This document shows positions 15,205-24,226 of a stretch of DNA of 64,000 nt, one piece after another. Under the pieces are notes generated by a model that searched no databases, was not told where the DNA came from, and saw only the letters and a program-made list of their open reading frames with translations. This stretch comes from Caballeronia sp. SL2Y3. GTDB taxonomy: Bacteria; Pseudomonadota; Gammaproteobacteria; Burkholderiales; Burkholderiaceae. The first letter of the stretch is position 1. Each line of letters begins with the position of its first letter. A program made the position numbers and the translations under genes. The DNA lies in contig NZ_CP084260.1 of NCBI RefSeq assembly GCF_022879575.1, forward strand, positions 2,775,233 through 2,839,232. The letters are read 5' to 3'.

Positions 15205-16404
15205 TTACGCGATTTGCAACAGCAGGCCCTTGAGGTACTCGCCTTCCGGAAACGCCGTGAGCAGCGGGTGATCGACGCCCGCAGAGAGGCGCTTCAGGAT
15301 GCGCGCATCGACGCGGGCATCGGCCGCCGCCCCCGCGACGATCTTCTGGAACAGATCCGCATCGATCGCGCCCGAGCACGAATACGTGAACAGCAGCCCG
15401 CCCGGACGCAGCAGCTTGAAGCCGCTCAGATTGATGTCCTTGTACGCACGCGCGGCGCGGTCCACGGTTTCGCGCGACGGCGCGAACTTCGGCGGATCGA
15501 GCACGATCAGGTCGAAGCGCTGGCCTTCGTCGTACAGACGGCGCAGCGTTTTGAAGGCGTCGGCGTCGAGCCATTCGGCCTTCTCGGCGTCGAAGCCGTT
15601 GGCCTTGACGTTCTCACGCGCGAGCGCGAGCGCCTCGCCGGACGAATCCACCGACACCACGCGCGCAGCGCCGCCCTTCAACGCCGCGAGCGAAAAGCCG
15701 CCCGTATAGCAGAAGCAGTTGAGCACGTCGCGGCCTTGCGCGTTCTGTTGCACGAGCACGCGGTTGTCGCGCTGGTCGACGTAGAAGCCGGTCTTGTGGC
15801 CGTGCTTCACGTCGACGTGATAACGCACGCCGCATTCGTTCGTGATGAGCGTGTCCGGCGGCGGATCGCCGGCGAGCACGCCGGTCGTCTGCTCCAGCCC
15901 TTCCTTCTGGCGAATTGACACATCGGAGCGTTCGTAGACGTTCGGGCAGCCGGTCGCGGCGATCAGCGCATCGACGATCGCCGGCTTCCACGCCTCGACG
16001 CCCGTCGCCATGAACTGACAGACGAGCTGCGCATGCGAGCCTTGATCGGCGACGTAGTAATCGACGATGAGGCCGGGCAAGCCGTCCGCTTCGCCGAAGA
16101 CGAGGCGCGTCGCGCCGGTATCGCGAACCATCGTCTGCCGATGCGCGACTGCGCGCTGCACGCGGCGCTTGAAGAACGCGTGATCGACGGGCTCGGCTTC
16201 GTCGAACGTCCAGACGCGCGCGCGAATCTGCGAATGCGGGCTGTACGACGCGCGCGCGAGAAAGCGGCCATCGGCGGCGCGCACGGTGACAGTCGCGCCG
16301 GGCGCGGGATTGCCGTCGATGCGCGCGATGGCGTTCGCGTAAATCCACGGATGGCGGCGAACGAGCGACTTGTCTTTCGCCGGTTTGAGCGTGATGGTGT
16401 TCAT
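15205..16404 (-). CDS. rlmI: 23S rRNA (cytosine-C5) methyltransferase, RlmI-type
   Basis: SAM-dependent RNA methyltransferase of 399 residues. An N-terminal PUA-like domain (SLVRRHPWIYANAI) is followed by a linker domain with GEADGLPGLIVDYY. The Rossmann methyltransferase has motif I DVLNCFCYTGGFSLAA, motif IV DLIVLDPPKFAPS and the YSCSGAI segment with the catalytic cysteine. E. coli RlmI methylates C1962 of 23S rRNA; the same target is inferred. It lies upstream of the COG0523 gene on the same strand, 132 bases apart. Confidence 0.88.
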   Translation of the reverse strand: MNTITLKPAKDKSLVRRHPWIYANAIARIDGNPAPGATVTVRAADGRFLARASYSPHSQIRARVWTFDEAEPVDHAFFKRRVQRAVAHRQTMVRDTGATRLVFGEADGLPGLIVDYYVADQGSHAQLVCQFMATGVEAWKPAIVDALIAATGCPNVYERSDVSIRQKEGLEQTTGVLAGDPPPDTLITNECGVRYHVDVKHGHKTGFYVDQRDNRVLVQQNAQGRDVLNCFCYTGGFSLAALKGGAARVVSVDSSGEALALARENVKANGFDAEKAEWLDADAFKTLRRLYDEGQRFDLIVLDPPKFAPSRETVDRAARAYKDINLSGFKLLRPGGLLFTYSCSGAIDADLFQKIVAGAAADARVDARILKRLSAGVDHPLLTAFPEGEYLKGLLLQIA

Positions 16405-16440
16405 TGCGATGATGAGAGCAGCGCGCGTTGCGCCGCGGTG

Positions 16441-17364
16441 TTAGTCGCGCTTCTTCGCGCGCGGATGCGCCGAGTCGTAGACGCGAGCAAGGTGCTGAAA
16501 ATCCAGCGATGTATAGATCTGCGTCGCGGTAATGCTCGCATGGCCGAGCAGTTCCTGCACCGCGCGCAGGTCGCCGCTCGACTGCAAAACGTGCGTGGCG
16601 AACGAATGCCGCAGCACGTGCGGATGCACATTCGCCGGAATGCCCGCCAGAAGCGCCATGCGCTTGACGCGCTCGCGCACCACGCCAGGCGACATGCGAT
16701 TCCCGCGCACGGAAAGAAAAAGCGCGTGAGGATCGAGCTTGACGAATTCGCCGCGTACGTCGATCCACGCGCGCAGCGCATCGATCGCCTTGCGGCCGAC
16801 CGGCACCTTGCGCATGCGCTTGCCCTTGCCGAGCACGGTGACTTCGGCGGCGGCCAGATCGAGCCAGCCGGCGGACTGATGTTCCTTCGTATCGACGTGG
16901 CGGACATCGAGCCCGACCAGTTCCGAAAGCCGCAGCCCCGACGAATAGAACAGTTCGAGCATGGCGTGATCGCGCAGCGCTTCGGTGCTGTCGGCGCGCG
17001 GCGCGTCCATCAGGGCCATCGCGTCGTCGACGGAAAGCGCCTTCGGAAGCGTCTTTTCGCGCTTCGGCGCGCGCACCGTCGCGACGGGATTCGCGGACAT
17101 CTCGACGCGTTCGGCGAGCCAGCGGTAGAACGCGCGCCACGCCGAGAGCCGATGCGCGATGGAGCGCGGCGACAGGCCCGCCGCATGCGCGCGCACGACC
17201 GCGCCGCGCATGTCGGCGGCCGTGAGCGTTTCGAGCGCGCGGCCCTTGGCGAGCGCGCGCAGTTCGCCGAGTTCGTACGTATAGCCGCGCAGCGTGTGCT
17301 CCGACAGACGCCGCTCGTGTTCGAGCATCGCGAGATAAGCGGCGATGTGGTCGGCGGGCTGCAT
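16441..17364 (-). CDS. xerC: Tyrosine recombinase XerC
   Basis: Site-specific recombinase that, with XerD, resolves chromosome dimers at dif, 307 residues. The N-terminal SAM-like DNA-binding domain runs to about residue 100. The catalytic domain carries the first Arg in SSGLRLSELVGL, HVLRHSFATH with His and Arg, LLGHAS and the nucleophile Tyr in TQIYTSL. The neighbours DUF484 and dapF are also adjacent to xerC in E. coli, which supports XerC over XerD or a phage integrase. Confidence 0.94.
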   Translation of the reverse strand: MQPADHIAAYLAMLEHERRLSEHTLRGYTYELGELRALAKGRALETLTAADMRGAVVRAHAAGLSPRSIAHRLSAWRAFYRWLAERVEMSANPVATVRAPKREKTLPKALSVDDAMALMDAPRADSTEALRDHAMLELFYSSGLRLSELVGLDVRHVDTKEHQSAGWLDLAAAEVTVLGKGKRMRKVPVGRKAIDALRAWIDVRGEFVKLDPHALFLSVRGNRMSPGVVRERVKRMALLAGIPANVHPHVLRHSFATHVLQSSGDLRAVQELLGHASITATQIYTSLDFQHLARVYDSAHPRAKKRD

Positions 17365-17374
17365 GTTGCGTCGT

Positions 17375-18094
17375 TCAGTTCGGCAGCAGGCGGGAGAGCG
17401 CCGCGCTCGCCAGCACGCCGATCTGCGCGAGGAAATCCGTCGCCATGCCGTCGTGGAAGCGTCGCGCGTCGGGCGATCCCATCACGAGCAGGCCGAACGC
17501 GGGCGCATCCGGGCCGGCTTGCGGATCGCGCAGCGCGACGAGCGCAATCGACTGAATGCCGCGTTCGGCGGACGCGTCTTCGAGCGAGCCGCCGCTGGAC
17601 GCCGAAGCCGAGTTCGCCACGCCGAGCCACTGCGCCGCCGCGAAGCCGCTGTTCGCGCCGCAATACGGCGCGTCGAGGCTGCCCGCGAAAATGCGCACTT
17701 CCTCGCCGACATGGCGCGCGAAATCCGCCTGCCGGTACGCTTCATCGACATCCCACATGCGCAGCGCGGCATGCGGCACGTCGAACACTTCGCACAGTCC
17801 TTTGCTGATGGTGGACGGCAGCGCGTACGGATCGCGCTGGCCGGTCACGCGCACGGTCCAACGGTTGAACTTCGTGGCGATGCTGTCGTTTTCGTGGCCG
17901 TAGCGCAGCAGTTCGGCGAGCCGCCGTTCGAGCTGCTTGTTCTTGTCGCGCAGCATTTCCATCTGGCGTTCCTGCAACGACACAGCCGACTTGCCGTGCG
18001 GATTGGAAAGCCGGATGGTGCCGAGCAGTTCGGCGTGCTCGACGAAAAAGTCGGGGTTGTCGAGCAGATAGTCGGCGACTTCGCGTGGATTCAT
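17375..18094 (-). CDS. DUF484 family protein
   Basis: Cytoplasmic protein of 239 residues with a GAF-like fold, function unknown. The N-terminal NPREVADYLLDNPDFFVEHAELL block is the DUF484 signature. A coiled coil (LQERQMEMLRDKNKQLERRLAELL) follows, then the GAF-like domain. The ATG at 18094 is preferred to a TTG at 18127 that almost touches the dapF stop. The gene order dapF, DUF484, xerC is conserved in gammaproteobacteria and probably forms one operon here. Confidence 0.88.
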   Translation of the reverse strand: MNPREVADYLLDNPDFFVEHAELLGTIRLSNPHGKSAVSLQERQMEMLRDKNKQLERRLAELLRYGHENDSIATKFNRWTVRVTGQRDPYALPSTISKGLCEVFDVPHAALRMWDVDEAYRQADFARHVGEEVRIFAGSLDAPYCGANSGFAAAQWLGVANSASASSGGSLEDASAERGIQSIALVALRDPQAGPDAPAFGLLVMGSPDARRFHDGMATDFLAQIGVLASAALSRLLPN

Positions 18095-18128
18095 GTTTGC
18101 CTGATACGTTTGAATGCGTGGGCTCAAG

Positions 18129-19001
18129 TCAGCCGATGTCCGAAAGCTCGATGTCGCCTTCGAAGACCGTCGCGGCGGGTCCGGCCATGAAAAGCGCGGC
18201 GGATTCGTCGCGTGCGCCGTCCCAGCTGATCGTGAGCGTGCCGCCGTGCGTCTCGACGCGCACCGGCGATTCGAGCACGCCGCGCCGGATGCCCGCAGCC
18301 ACCGCGGCGCATGCGCCCGTGCCGCAGGCGAGCGTTTCGCCCGCGCCGCGCTCGAAGACGCGCAGCTTCACCGAATGACGATCCACGATCTGCACGAAGC
18401 CCGCGTTGACGCGCTCCGGAAAGCGCGCGTGGCGCTCGATCTGCGGCCCTTCGGCGAGCACGGGATACGCTTCGACGTCGTCCACGATCTGCACCGCGTG
18501 CGGGTTGCCCATCGACACGACGGACACCCAGCACGTCTTTCCGCCGATATCGAGCGGCCAAAGCGTATCGTTGCCTTCGCTGCGGCCTTCGAGCCCGCTC
18601 GCGTCGAACGGCACGCGCGGCGGATCGAACACCGGCGCGCCCATGTCGACGGTCACTTCGCCGTTGTCCTGCATCGTCAGCGTGATGACGCCCTTCTGCA
18701 CCTGCACGCGCACCGTCGAAGCAGCCGTCAGCCCGCGATCGCGCACGAACTTCACGAAGCAGCGCGCGCCATTGCCGCAATGCTCGACTTCGCCGCCATC
18801 GCAATTGAAGATGCGGTACTTGAAGTCGACGCCATCGACGGTCGGCTTTTCGACCAGCAGCAGCTGATCCGCGCCGACGCCGAAATGACGGTCGGCGAGC
18901 GCGCGAACCTGCGCGGCGCTCAGATCGAGCGCCTGCGAGTAGCCGTCGAGCACGACGAAGTCGTTGCCCGCGCCCTGCATCTTGGTGAACTTGAGTTTCA
19001 T
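18129..19001 (-). CDS. dapF: Diaminopimelate epimerase
   Basis: Interconverts LL- and meso-diaminopimelate for lysine and peptidoglycan synthesis, 290 residues. Both catalytic cysteines are present in their motifs: CGNGARCF in the N-terminal half and LACGTGACA in the C-terminal half. The N-terminus [14 protein letters not shown] is typical. It lies between the LpxL-type acyltransferase and DUF484 genes on the same strand, with 58 bases to the upstream gene. Confidence 0.96.
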   Translation of the reverse strand: MKLKFTKMQGAGNDFVVLDGYSQALDLSAAQVRALADRHFGVGADQLLLVEKPTVDGVDFKYRIFNCDGGEVEHCGNGARCFVKFVRDRGLTAASTVRVQVQKGVITLTMQDNGEVTVDMGAPVFDPPRVPFDASGLEGRSEGNDTLWPLDIGGKTCWVSVVSMGNPHAVQIVDDVEAYPVLAEGPQIERHARFPERVNAGFVQIVDRHSVKLRVFERGAGETLACGTGACAAVAAGIRRGVLESPVRVETHGGTLTISWDGARDESAALFMAGPAATVFEGDIELSDIG

Positions 19002-19059
19002 GGCCGCTATTGTATGTGAGCCTCGGTGCGGCGTTTCCTGCCGCTTGGCGCCGCGCGGC

Positions 19060-19944
19060 TCAATAAAAACTCGCCTCGCCCGGCGGCCGCGTCTTGAAGC
19101 GCTTGTGAACCCAGTAATACTGCTCGGGAATGCGCGGAATCTGCTCTTCGAGAAACGCGTTCATGCGGCGGGCGTCGGCATCGTCGTCGCCAGTCGGGTA
19201 GTTCTCCCACGGCTCGAAGATTTTCAGCCGATAACCCTTGTAGTTCGGCAGCACTTCGCCGATGAACGGCACCACTTGCGCCTTGCCCGTCTTCGCCAGC
19301 CGGCCGACGGCAGTCAGCGTGCACGTCGGAATGCCGAAGAACGGCACGAAGGTGGAATTGCGCATGCCGTAATCCATGTCCGCGCCGAGCATCACGGGCT
19401 TGCGGTCGCGCAGCCAGCGCAGCACGATGCGCGCGCTGTCCGCGCGGCTCGCCATGTCCGCGCCGAAGCGGGCGCGCTGCCGCTTGGCGATCTCTTCGAC
19501 CTGCGGATTCGAGAACGGCTGATATAGCGATCCGCATTGCCGGTGCAGCGAGTAGTTCAGAAAGATCGACCCCGCCTCGATGCCGACGAAGTGCAGCCCG
19601 AGAAAGAGCGTGGGCGGCAGATCCGGATCGGTGAGATCGACGGCGCTGTCCACTTCGATCAGCTTTTCCAGCTTCTTCGCCGATCCGAACCACTGCACGC
19701 TGCGCTCGACATAGCTGCGAATGGCGTGGCGGAAGTGCATCTGCGCGACTTCCTCGCGGCGCTCGGGCGACCATTCGGGAAAGCAGAGCTTGAGGTTCGT
19801 ATGCACGATGCGCTTGCGCCGGCTCGGAATCTGATAAAGCAGCCAGCCGAGGGCATCGCCGAAACGCGCGGTAATGCCGTAAGGAATGATCGCGAGAAAC
19901 TTCAGAAAGCCGATGGCGAGCGACACGCCGATGCGCCCTAACAT
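19060..19944 (-). CDS. Lipid A biosynthesis lauroyl acyltransferase, LpxL/HtrB family
   Basis: Inner-membrane enzyme adding a secondary acyl chain to Kdo2-lipid IVA, 294 residues. A hydrophobic N-terminal anchor (about residues 1-25) precedes the acyltransferase domain with the HX4E motif in LHFVGIEAG. The start at 19944 has GGGAG 10 bases before it and is preferred to a longer frame reaching 20214. Whether it is LpxL or LpxM cannot be told from sequence alone. It is divergent from metK. Confidence 0.87.
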   Translation of the reverse strand: MLGRIGVSLAIGFLKFLAIIPYGITARFGDALGWLLYQIPSRRKRIVHTNLKLCFPEWSPERREEVAQMHFRHAIRSYVERSVQWFGSAKKLEKLIEVDSAVDLTDPDLPPTLFLGLHFVGIEAGSIFLNYSLHRQCGSLYQPFSNPQVEEIAKRQRARFGADMASRADSARIVLRWLRDRKPVMLGADMDYGMRNSTFVPFFGIPTCTLTAVGRLAKTGKAQVVPFIGEVLPNYKGYRLKIFEPWENYPTGDDDADARRMNAFLEEQIPRIPEQYYWVHKRFKTRPPGEASFY

Positions 19945-20044
19945 GACGTGCTCCCGCGAACATACGGGCGGCGGCTGCCGGCGGAGGATAAGCGCGGGAC
20001 GAATGACGACAAGCGTTCGACTCTGTAAAAACACGGGAAACCGG

Positions 20045-20050
20045 TATAAT
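20045..20050 (+). promoter_or_regulatory. Likely -10 element of metK
   Basis: TATAAT at 20045-20050 is a perfect -10 hexamer. The matching -35 region near 20022 (TCTGTA) is weak, so an activator may help. Transcription from about 20057 would give a leader of about 170 bases. A 9-bp inverted repeat, GGCTTCGCC (20054-20062) and GGCGAAGCC (20084-20092), lies at the leader's start. Confidence 0.5.
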
Positions 20051-20164
20051 ACGGGCTTCGCCGAGTTAATGGACAACTTGCGGGGCGAAGCCGGCCTGAG
20101 CCGAATGCATGCATCGCGTGCATCGAGGTTCAGGACGGAGAAAGGACATCCGCTAAAGCGTCGC

Positions 20165-20229
20165 CGCTTCAGACTCCAAACGAAGTCGGCTACGTGAATC
20201 TCAACCGTACTCAATTGGAGTCTGAAGCG
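20165..20229 (+). promoter_or_regulatory. metK leader: 15-bp stem that covers the ribosome binding site
   Basis: CGCTTCAGACTCCAA (20165-20179) and TTGGAGTCTGAAGCG (20215-20229) are perfectly complementary, with a 35-base loop. The 3' arm contains the Shine-Dalgarno GGAG (20217-20220) and ends in the first base of the metK GTG start. In the folded mRNA the ribosome site would be fully paired. This suggests translational control by a ligand, protein, antisense pairing or temperature. It does not match a SAM riboswitch that I can recognise. Confidence 0.6.
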
Positions 20230-21416
20230 TGTCGAACGACTACCTGTTTACCTCCGAATCCGTTTCCGAAGGCCACCCGGACAAGGTCGCCGACCAAATC
20301 TCCGACGCTATTCTCGACGCCATCCTGACTCAGGACAAATACTCGCGCGTCGCGGCGGAAACCCTCTGCAATACCGGTCTCGTCGTCCTCGCGGGCGAAA
20401 TCACGACCACCGCGAACGTCGATTACATCCAGATCGCGCGGGACACCATCAAGCGCATCGGTTACGACAACACGGACTACGGCATCGACTATCGCGGCTG
20501 CGCGGTGCTCGTCGCGTATGACAAGCAATCGCCGGATATCGCGCAAGGCGTGAACAAGGCGCACGACGACAATCTGGACCAAGGCGCGGGCGACCAGGGT
20601 CTCATGTTCGGTTACGCGTGCGACGAAACGCCCGAACTCATGCCGCTGCCGATTCACCTGTCGCACCGTCTCGTCGAGCGTCAGGCGAACCTGCGCCGCG
20701 ACGGCCGTCTGCCCTGGCTGCGTCCGGACGCGAAGTCGCAAGTCACCGTGCGCTACGTGGACGGCAAGCCGCACTCCATCGACACCGTCGTGCTCTCCAC
20801 GCAGCACGCGCCGGACATCGAGCTGCCGCAACTGCGCGAAGCCGTCATCGAAGAAGTCATCAAGCCGACGCTGCCGAAGGAACTCATCAAGGGCGACATC
20901 AAGTTCCTGGTGAACCCGACGGGCCGGTTCGTGATCGGCGGTCCGCAAGGCGACTGCGGTCTGACGGGCCGCAAGATCATCGTCGATACGTACGGCGGCG
21001 CGGCTCCGCACGGCGGCGGCGCATTCTCGGGCAAGGATCCGTCCAAGGTGGACCGCTCGGCCGCTTACGCGGGCCGTTACGTCGCGAAGAACGTGGTCGC
21101 GGCCGGTCTGGCGTCGCGCTGCCTGATTCAGGTGTCGTACGCCATCGGCGTTGCGCGTCCGACTTCGGTGATGGTGAACACGTTCGGCACCGGCCGCGTG
21201 TCGGATGCCGAGATCACGAAGCTCGTGCTCGAACATTTCGATCTGCGTCCGAAGGGCATCATCCAGATGCTCGACCTGCTGCGCCCGATCTACGAAAAGT
21301 CGGCGGCGTATGGTCACTTCGGCCGCGAAGAGCCGGAATTCTCGTGGGAAGCCGCGGACAAGGCGCTGTTGCTGGCCGAAGCCGCCGGCACCGAACCGGT
21401 GGTGCGCGTGGCGTAA
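20229..21416 (+). CDS. metK: S-adenosylmethionine synthetase
   Basis: Makes S-adenosylmethionine from methionine and ATP; cytoplasmic tetramer, 395 residues, normal family length. The N-terminal [21 protein letters not shown] holds catalytic His and Asp residues, [12 protein letters not shown] is the methionine/ATP loop, and [19 protein letters not shown] is the P-loop-like signature. The start is GTG at 20229. An unusual leader stem may hide its ribosome binding site (20165-20229). A strong terminator follows, so the gene is monocistronic. Confidence 0.97.
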   Translation: MSNDYLFTSESVSEGHPDKVADQISDAILDAILTQDKYSRVAAETLCNTGLVVLAGEITTTANVDYIQIARDTIKRIGYDNTDYGIDYRGCAVLVAYDKQSPDIAQGVNKAHDDNLDQGAGDQGLMFGYACDETPELMPLPIHLSHRLVERQANLRRDGRLPWLRPDAKSQVTVRYVDGKPHSIDTVVLSTQHAPDIELPQLREAVIEEVIKPTLPKELIKGDIKFLVNPTGRFVIGGPQGDCGLTGRKIIVDTYGGAAPHGGGAFSGKDPSKVDRSAAYAGRYVAKNVVAAGLASRCLIQVSYAIGVARPTSVMVNTFGTGRVSDAEITKLVLEHFDLRPKGIIQMLDLLRPIYEKSAAYGHFGREEPEFSWEAADKALLLAEAAGTEPVVRVA

Positions 21417-21440
21417 GCCTCAGGCGCGATAAATAAAAAA

Positions 21441-21471
21441 CCGGCAGGCATCGCGCCTGCCGGTTTTTTTT
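21441..21471 (+). terminator. Rho-independent terminator of metK
   Basis: CCGGCAGGC (21441-21449) and GCCTGCCGG (21455-21463) with a 5-base loop are followed by eight T residues (21464-21471). An A-run before the stem extends the pairing. Confidence 0.92.
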
Positions 21472-21491
21472 GGGGCGATGCGCGTCGTTCT

Positions 21492-21842
21492 TCAGCGCAC
21501 CGCGAACGCATACCAGCCGGGGCTGGTCGCCGACGTGCGACGCGGCCGGCGGCTCGTCAGCGCGGCGGCTCGCGGCTTCGGCGATGGCGCGCGCAGTTGC
21601 ATCGGGCGGCGCAGCAGCGTGCGCAGCGACACGTCGCGCGAGGCGGCGCGTGCGCGCAGATTCAGAAAGAATCCGCGAAACCAGGAGCGGATGCCATCGA
21701 CCGGATGCGTGTTCGTCGGTTGCGGCGCGAGCGCCTGCGTGCGGGCGGAATGATGCCGCAACGCGCGGATCATGCCGCGCCGGGCGGGCCGAGCGGCACG
21801 GGATGCGGCGCGTCGAAGGCCCTTAGCGATTCGGTGGTTCAT
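21492..21842 (-). CDS. Hypothetical basic protein
   Basis: Open frame of 116 codons starting with ATG at 21842, not recognised. It is very arginine-rich, with a more ordinary central part (PTNTHPVDGIRSWFRGFFLNLRARAASRDVSLRTLLRRP) and a C-terminus SPGWYAFAVR. No clear ribosome binding site is seen. Arginine-rich frames arise easily in this GC-rich DNA, so it may be spurious; the opposite strand has an equally long frame. The stretch 21843-22157 between it and the PhyH gene shows no other gene. Confidence 0.35.
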   Translation of the reverse strand: MNHRIAKGLRRAASRAARPARRGMIRALRHHSARTQALAPQPTNTHPVDGIRSWFRGFFLNLRARAASRDVSLRTLLRRPMQLRAPSPKPRAAALTSRRPRRTSATSPGWYAFAVR

Positions 21843-22157
21843 GTCGGCGATAGGTTCGTCTGCGTGGTGGCAAACTCGACAGTAGTCGTCTCAAAAATAG
21901 CGTTCAAGGCTTCGATTCAACCCCGGCAGCGAAGTTGCACCGAAACGATGCGGCCAATGTACCGGACGTGCGTGACTGTCGTAAGTCCGCGTTTTCCCTG
22001 CCGGCTACTGAAGCAGTCCCTTCACGGCGCGGCGCGCGAGCCATGCTGCGAGCGCCTTTGCGGCCCGCGCGACTTACAATGCCCGTATTCGCCCCAATTT
22101 TCGGGTATTGCGCTGGCTGCATGAGGCGATATCGAAGCCGCGCCGAGGCCGACCAAC

Positions 22158-22934
22158 ATGTCTGAACAAACGTCGCTGAAATCGAAGAGTGATCAGGTGC
22201 ACGAGCTGCGCCAAATGGGCTTCGTCATCGTGAAGGGGCTCGTGTCCGAGGCGCGCTGCGACGCGCTGCGCGAGGTCGCGCAGCGTCAATTGGCCGAAGC
22301 CGTCGCGCCGGTCGAATACGAAGCCGACCTGAAGTATCCGGGCGCGCCGGAATCGAAGCACGCGCCGGGCGGACATACCGTGCGGCGGCTTCTGGATGCG
22401 CACGGGCGCCATCCGCTATTCGCGGAATTCGCGACATCGCCGGAAGTGCGCGGCTGGATGGAGTTGTACTTCGGCGAAACGCCGTATCTATCGCGTGCGC
22501 ATCACAACTGCGTGATGACGAAGCACCCGGCGTACGGCAGCCTGACGGGCTGGCATCGCGATGTGCGTTACTGGGCGTTCGAGCGGGACGATCTGGTTTC
22601 CGCGTGGGTCGCGCTCGGCGATGAAACCGTCGAAAACGGCGCGCTGTGGTTCGTGCCGCGATCGCACAAGCTCGCGTTCACGTCGGACCGGTTCGACGAC
22701 GCGAAATTCTTCCGCGCCGATTTGCCGGAGAACACGCCGCTGATCCACACGGCGGTCTCGCCCAAGCTCGCCAAGGGCGACGTCGTGTTCTTTCACTGCA
22801 ACACGCTGCATTCCGCAGGCAAGAATCTCACCGATCAGGTGAAGTTTTCGCTCGTCTACACGTATCGCGGCGCGAGCAACGCGGCGTTGCCGGGCACGCG
22901 ATCCGCGTCGAAGCCGGAAGTCGCGCTCGTCTGA
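22158..22934 (+). CDS. Phytanoyl-CoA dioxygenase (PhyH) family protein
   Basis: Predicted Fe(II)/2-oxoglutarate-dependent oxygenase of 258 residues. The iron facial triad is visible as HRD in TGWHRDVRYW and a distal His in FFHCNTLHSAGKN, followed by a likely 2-oxoglutarate-binding Arg in VYTYRGASN. PhyH proteins hydroxylate very different small molecules, so the substrate cannot be named. It stands alone between metK and a convergent DUF3185 gene whose stop is 4 bases away. Confidence 0.82.
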   Translation: MSEQTSLKSKSDQVHELRQMGFVIVKGLVSEARCDALREVAQRQLAEAVAPVEYEADLKYPGAPESKHAPGGHTVRRLLDAHGRHPLFAEFATSPEVRGWMELYFGETPYLSRAHHNCVMTKHPAYGSLTGWHRDVRYWAFERDDLVSAWVALGDETVENGALWFVPRSHKLAFTSDRFDDAKFFRADLPENTPLIHTAVSPKLAKGDVVFFHCNTLHSAGKNLTDQVKFSLVYTYRGASNAALPGTRSASKPEVALV

Positions 22935-22938
22935 TGGT

Positions 22939-23142
22939 TCAGCGTTTCGAGGGCAGCGCGAGTCCGATCAGCCCCGCGAGCGACGCGACAATGCCGCCCG
23001 CGATCAGCCAGATCGTCTTGTTGGTCGGCGAGCCCGTGAAGAAGCGCGAGACGTCGTTGCTCAACGAGTGAAACGACTGTCCGCCGAAGTACAAGAGCAC
23101 GATGCCGCCGACGAGCAACGCAAGGGAAATCGCTCGGGTCAT
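22939..23142 (-). CDS. DUF3185 family small membrane protein
   Basis: Protein of 67 residues with two predicted membrane helices (about 4-21 and 44-63) joined by a loop with SFHSLSNDVSRFFTGSPTNKT, the DUF3185 pattern. Function unknown. The ATG at 23142 has GAGGA upstream; a TTG one codon earlier is less likely. It is followed by the convergent PhyH gene and preceded by the mechanosensitive channel on the same strand. Confidence 0.8.
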   Translation of the reverse strand: MTRAISLALLVGGIVLLYFGGQSFHSLSNDVSRFFTGSPTNKTIWLIAGGIVASLAGLIGLALPSKR

Positions 23143-23218
23143 CAAGGGTCCTCGTTAGTTTCGGGATAGGGCGCGCCAGCTTACAAGGCGCGCCGCAGAG
23201 CGTCCAGTCAGGCCACGG

Positions 23219-24013
23219 TCACGCCGCGACCGGCACGCGCGTGAGCGGCTGAATCTGGCGCAGCAAGTCGGCCTGCACGGCCGGATGGTCGCTTGCGCGC
23301 GTCCACACGCCCACGTTGAACTTCACGCCGGTATCGGTGTAATCGGTGACGGCGATCCACGGCGCCGACGCGCCGTCCTGCACGATGCGCGCATCGCCCG
23401 TCACGAGCCTGCGCAGCTCGCCGAGCACGCGCTCGACGTCCTGACCGTGCTGCACCAGAAAGTTGAGCACGACGCGCCGCTGCTCGTTCGCGCTGTAATT
23501 CGTCACCGGATTCGCCCAGATGATGCTGTTCGGCACGTACATGACGACGCCGTCCGCCTTCGTGAGCCGCGTGGTGAAAAGGCCGATCTCGTTGACCGTG
23601 CCCGCCGTCACGCCGATTCCCTCGATATAGTCGCCGACGCGAAACGGCCGCAACAGCAGCAACATCAAGCCGGCTGCGATGTTTTGCAGCGTGCCCTGCA
23701 GCGCCAGTCCGATGGCAAGCCCCGCCGCGCCGAGCACGGTCAGGATGCTCGCCGCCGCGATGCCGAACTTGCCGAGCGCCGCGACGATGGCGACCACGCG
23801 TATCGCCCACATCACGAGACTGGCGAGCACCGGCGTCAGCGTGGCATCGACGTTCGTGCGGTTGAGCGTGCGCCGCAGCGCGTTCGCGACGATGTTCGAA
23901 ATCCACCAGCCGACGGCGACGATCAGAATCGCCATCAGAAGGTTGACGCCGTACGTCAGCCCGAGCGTGAGCATGAAGTCGTAGGCCGGGCGCAGTTTGT
24001 CGATTGAATCCAT
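23219..24013 (-). CDS. Small-conductance mechanosensitive channel, MscS family
   Basis: Inner-membrane channel that opens under membrane tension to release solutes, 264 residues, close to E. coli MscS. Three N-terminal helices are visible. The pore-lining TM3 is rich in Gly and Ala (LTVLGAAGLAIGLALQGTLQNIAAG), followed by the beta domain with RPFRVGDYIE and PNSIIWANPVTNYS. The C-terminal alpha/beta vestibule domain is present. It is probably monocistronic. Confidence 0.93.
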   Translation of the reverse strand: MDSIDKLRPAYDFMLTLGLTYGVNLLMAILIVAVGWWISNIVANALRRTLNRTNVDATLTPVLASLVMWAIRVVAIVAALGKFGIAAASILTVLGAAGLAIGLALQGTLQNIAAGLMLLLLRPFRVGDYIEGIGVTAGTVNEIGLFTTRLTKADGVVMYVPNSIIWANPVTNYSANEQRRVVLNFLVQHGQDVERVLGELRRLVTGDARIVQDGASAPWIAVTDYTDTGVKFNVGVWTRASDHPAVQADLLRQIQPLTRVPVAA

Positions 24014-24226
24014 AAAAAGGCTCCTTGTGCGATGAATGCGTTGACCAGGCGGCGCGCCGTGTGCTCCCGCATATCGGGAGGCGAATGCCCCCCGCTCGCG
24101 CCGTCGCCGATTGGCTTAACATTGACGGCTTTGGTCGATTCGCGAGCATAGAGCAGCGGCGCGCATCCACCGGCTTCACGATTGTCAAAGTTAGTCCAAA
24201 ACCGCCACTCGCAAAGGAAATCTGTC

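Noticed and set aside
16441..17364. xerC as the integrase of a mobile element
   Set aside because: Neighbouring dapF and DUF484 genes and overall sequence mark the chromosomal dimer-resolution recombinase.
20100..20197. Possible 30-codon upstream ORF in the metK leader
   Set aside because: It starts with ATG near 20105 but is Arg/Lys-rich with no ribosome site at a proper distance; the stem-loop is the stronger signal.
20045..20229. Known SAM or SAH riboswitch upstream of metK
   Set aside because: No kink-turn, pseudoknot or conserved core of the classes I can recall could be matched by eye; left as an unclassified leader.
23170..23194. Two GGCGCGCC palindromes 9 bases apart before the MscS gene end
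   Set aside because: They can pair as an 8-bp stem, but no T-run follows in either direction, and GC palindromes are frequent in this DNA.
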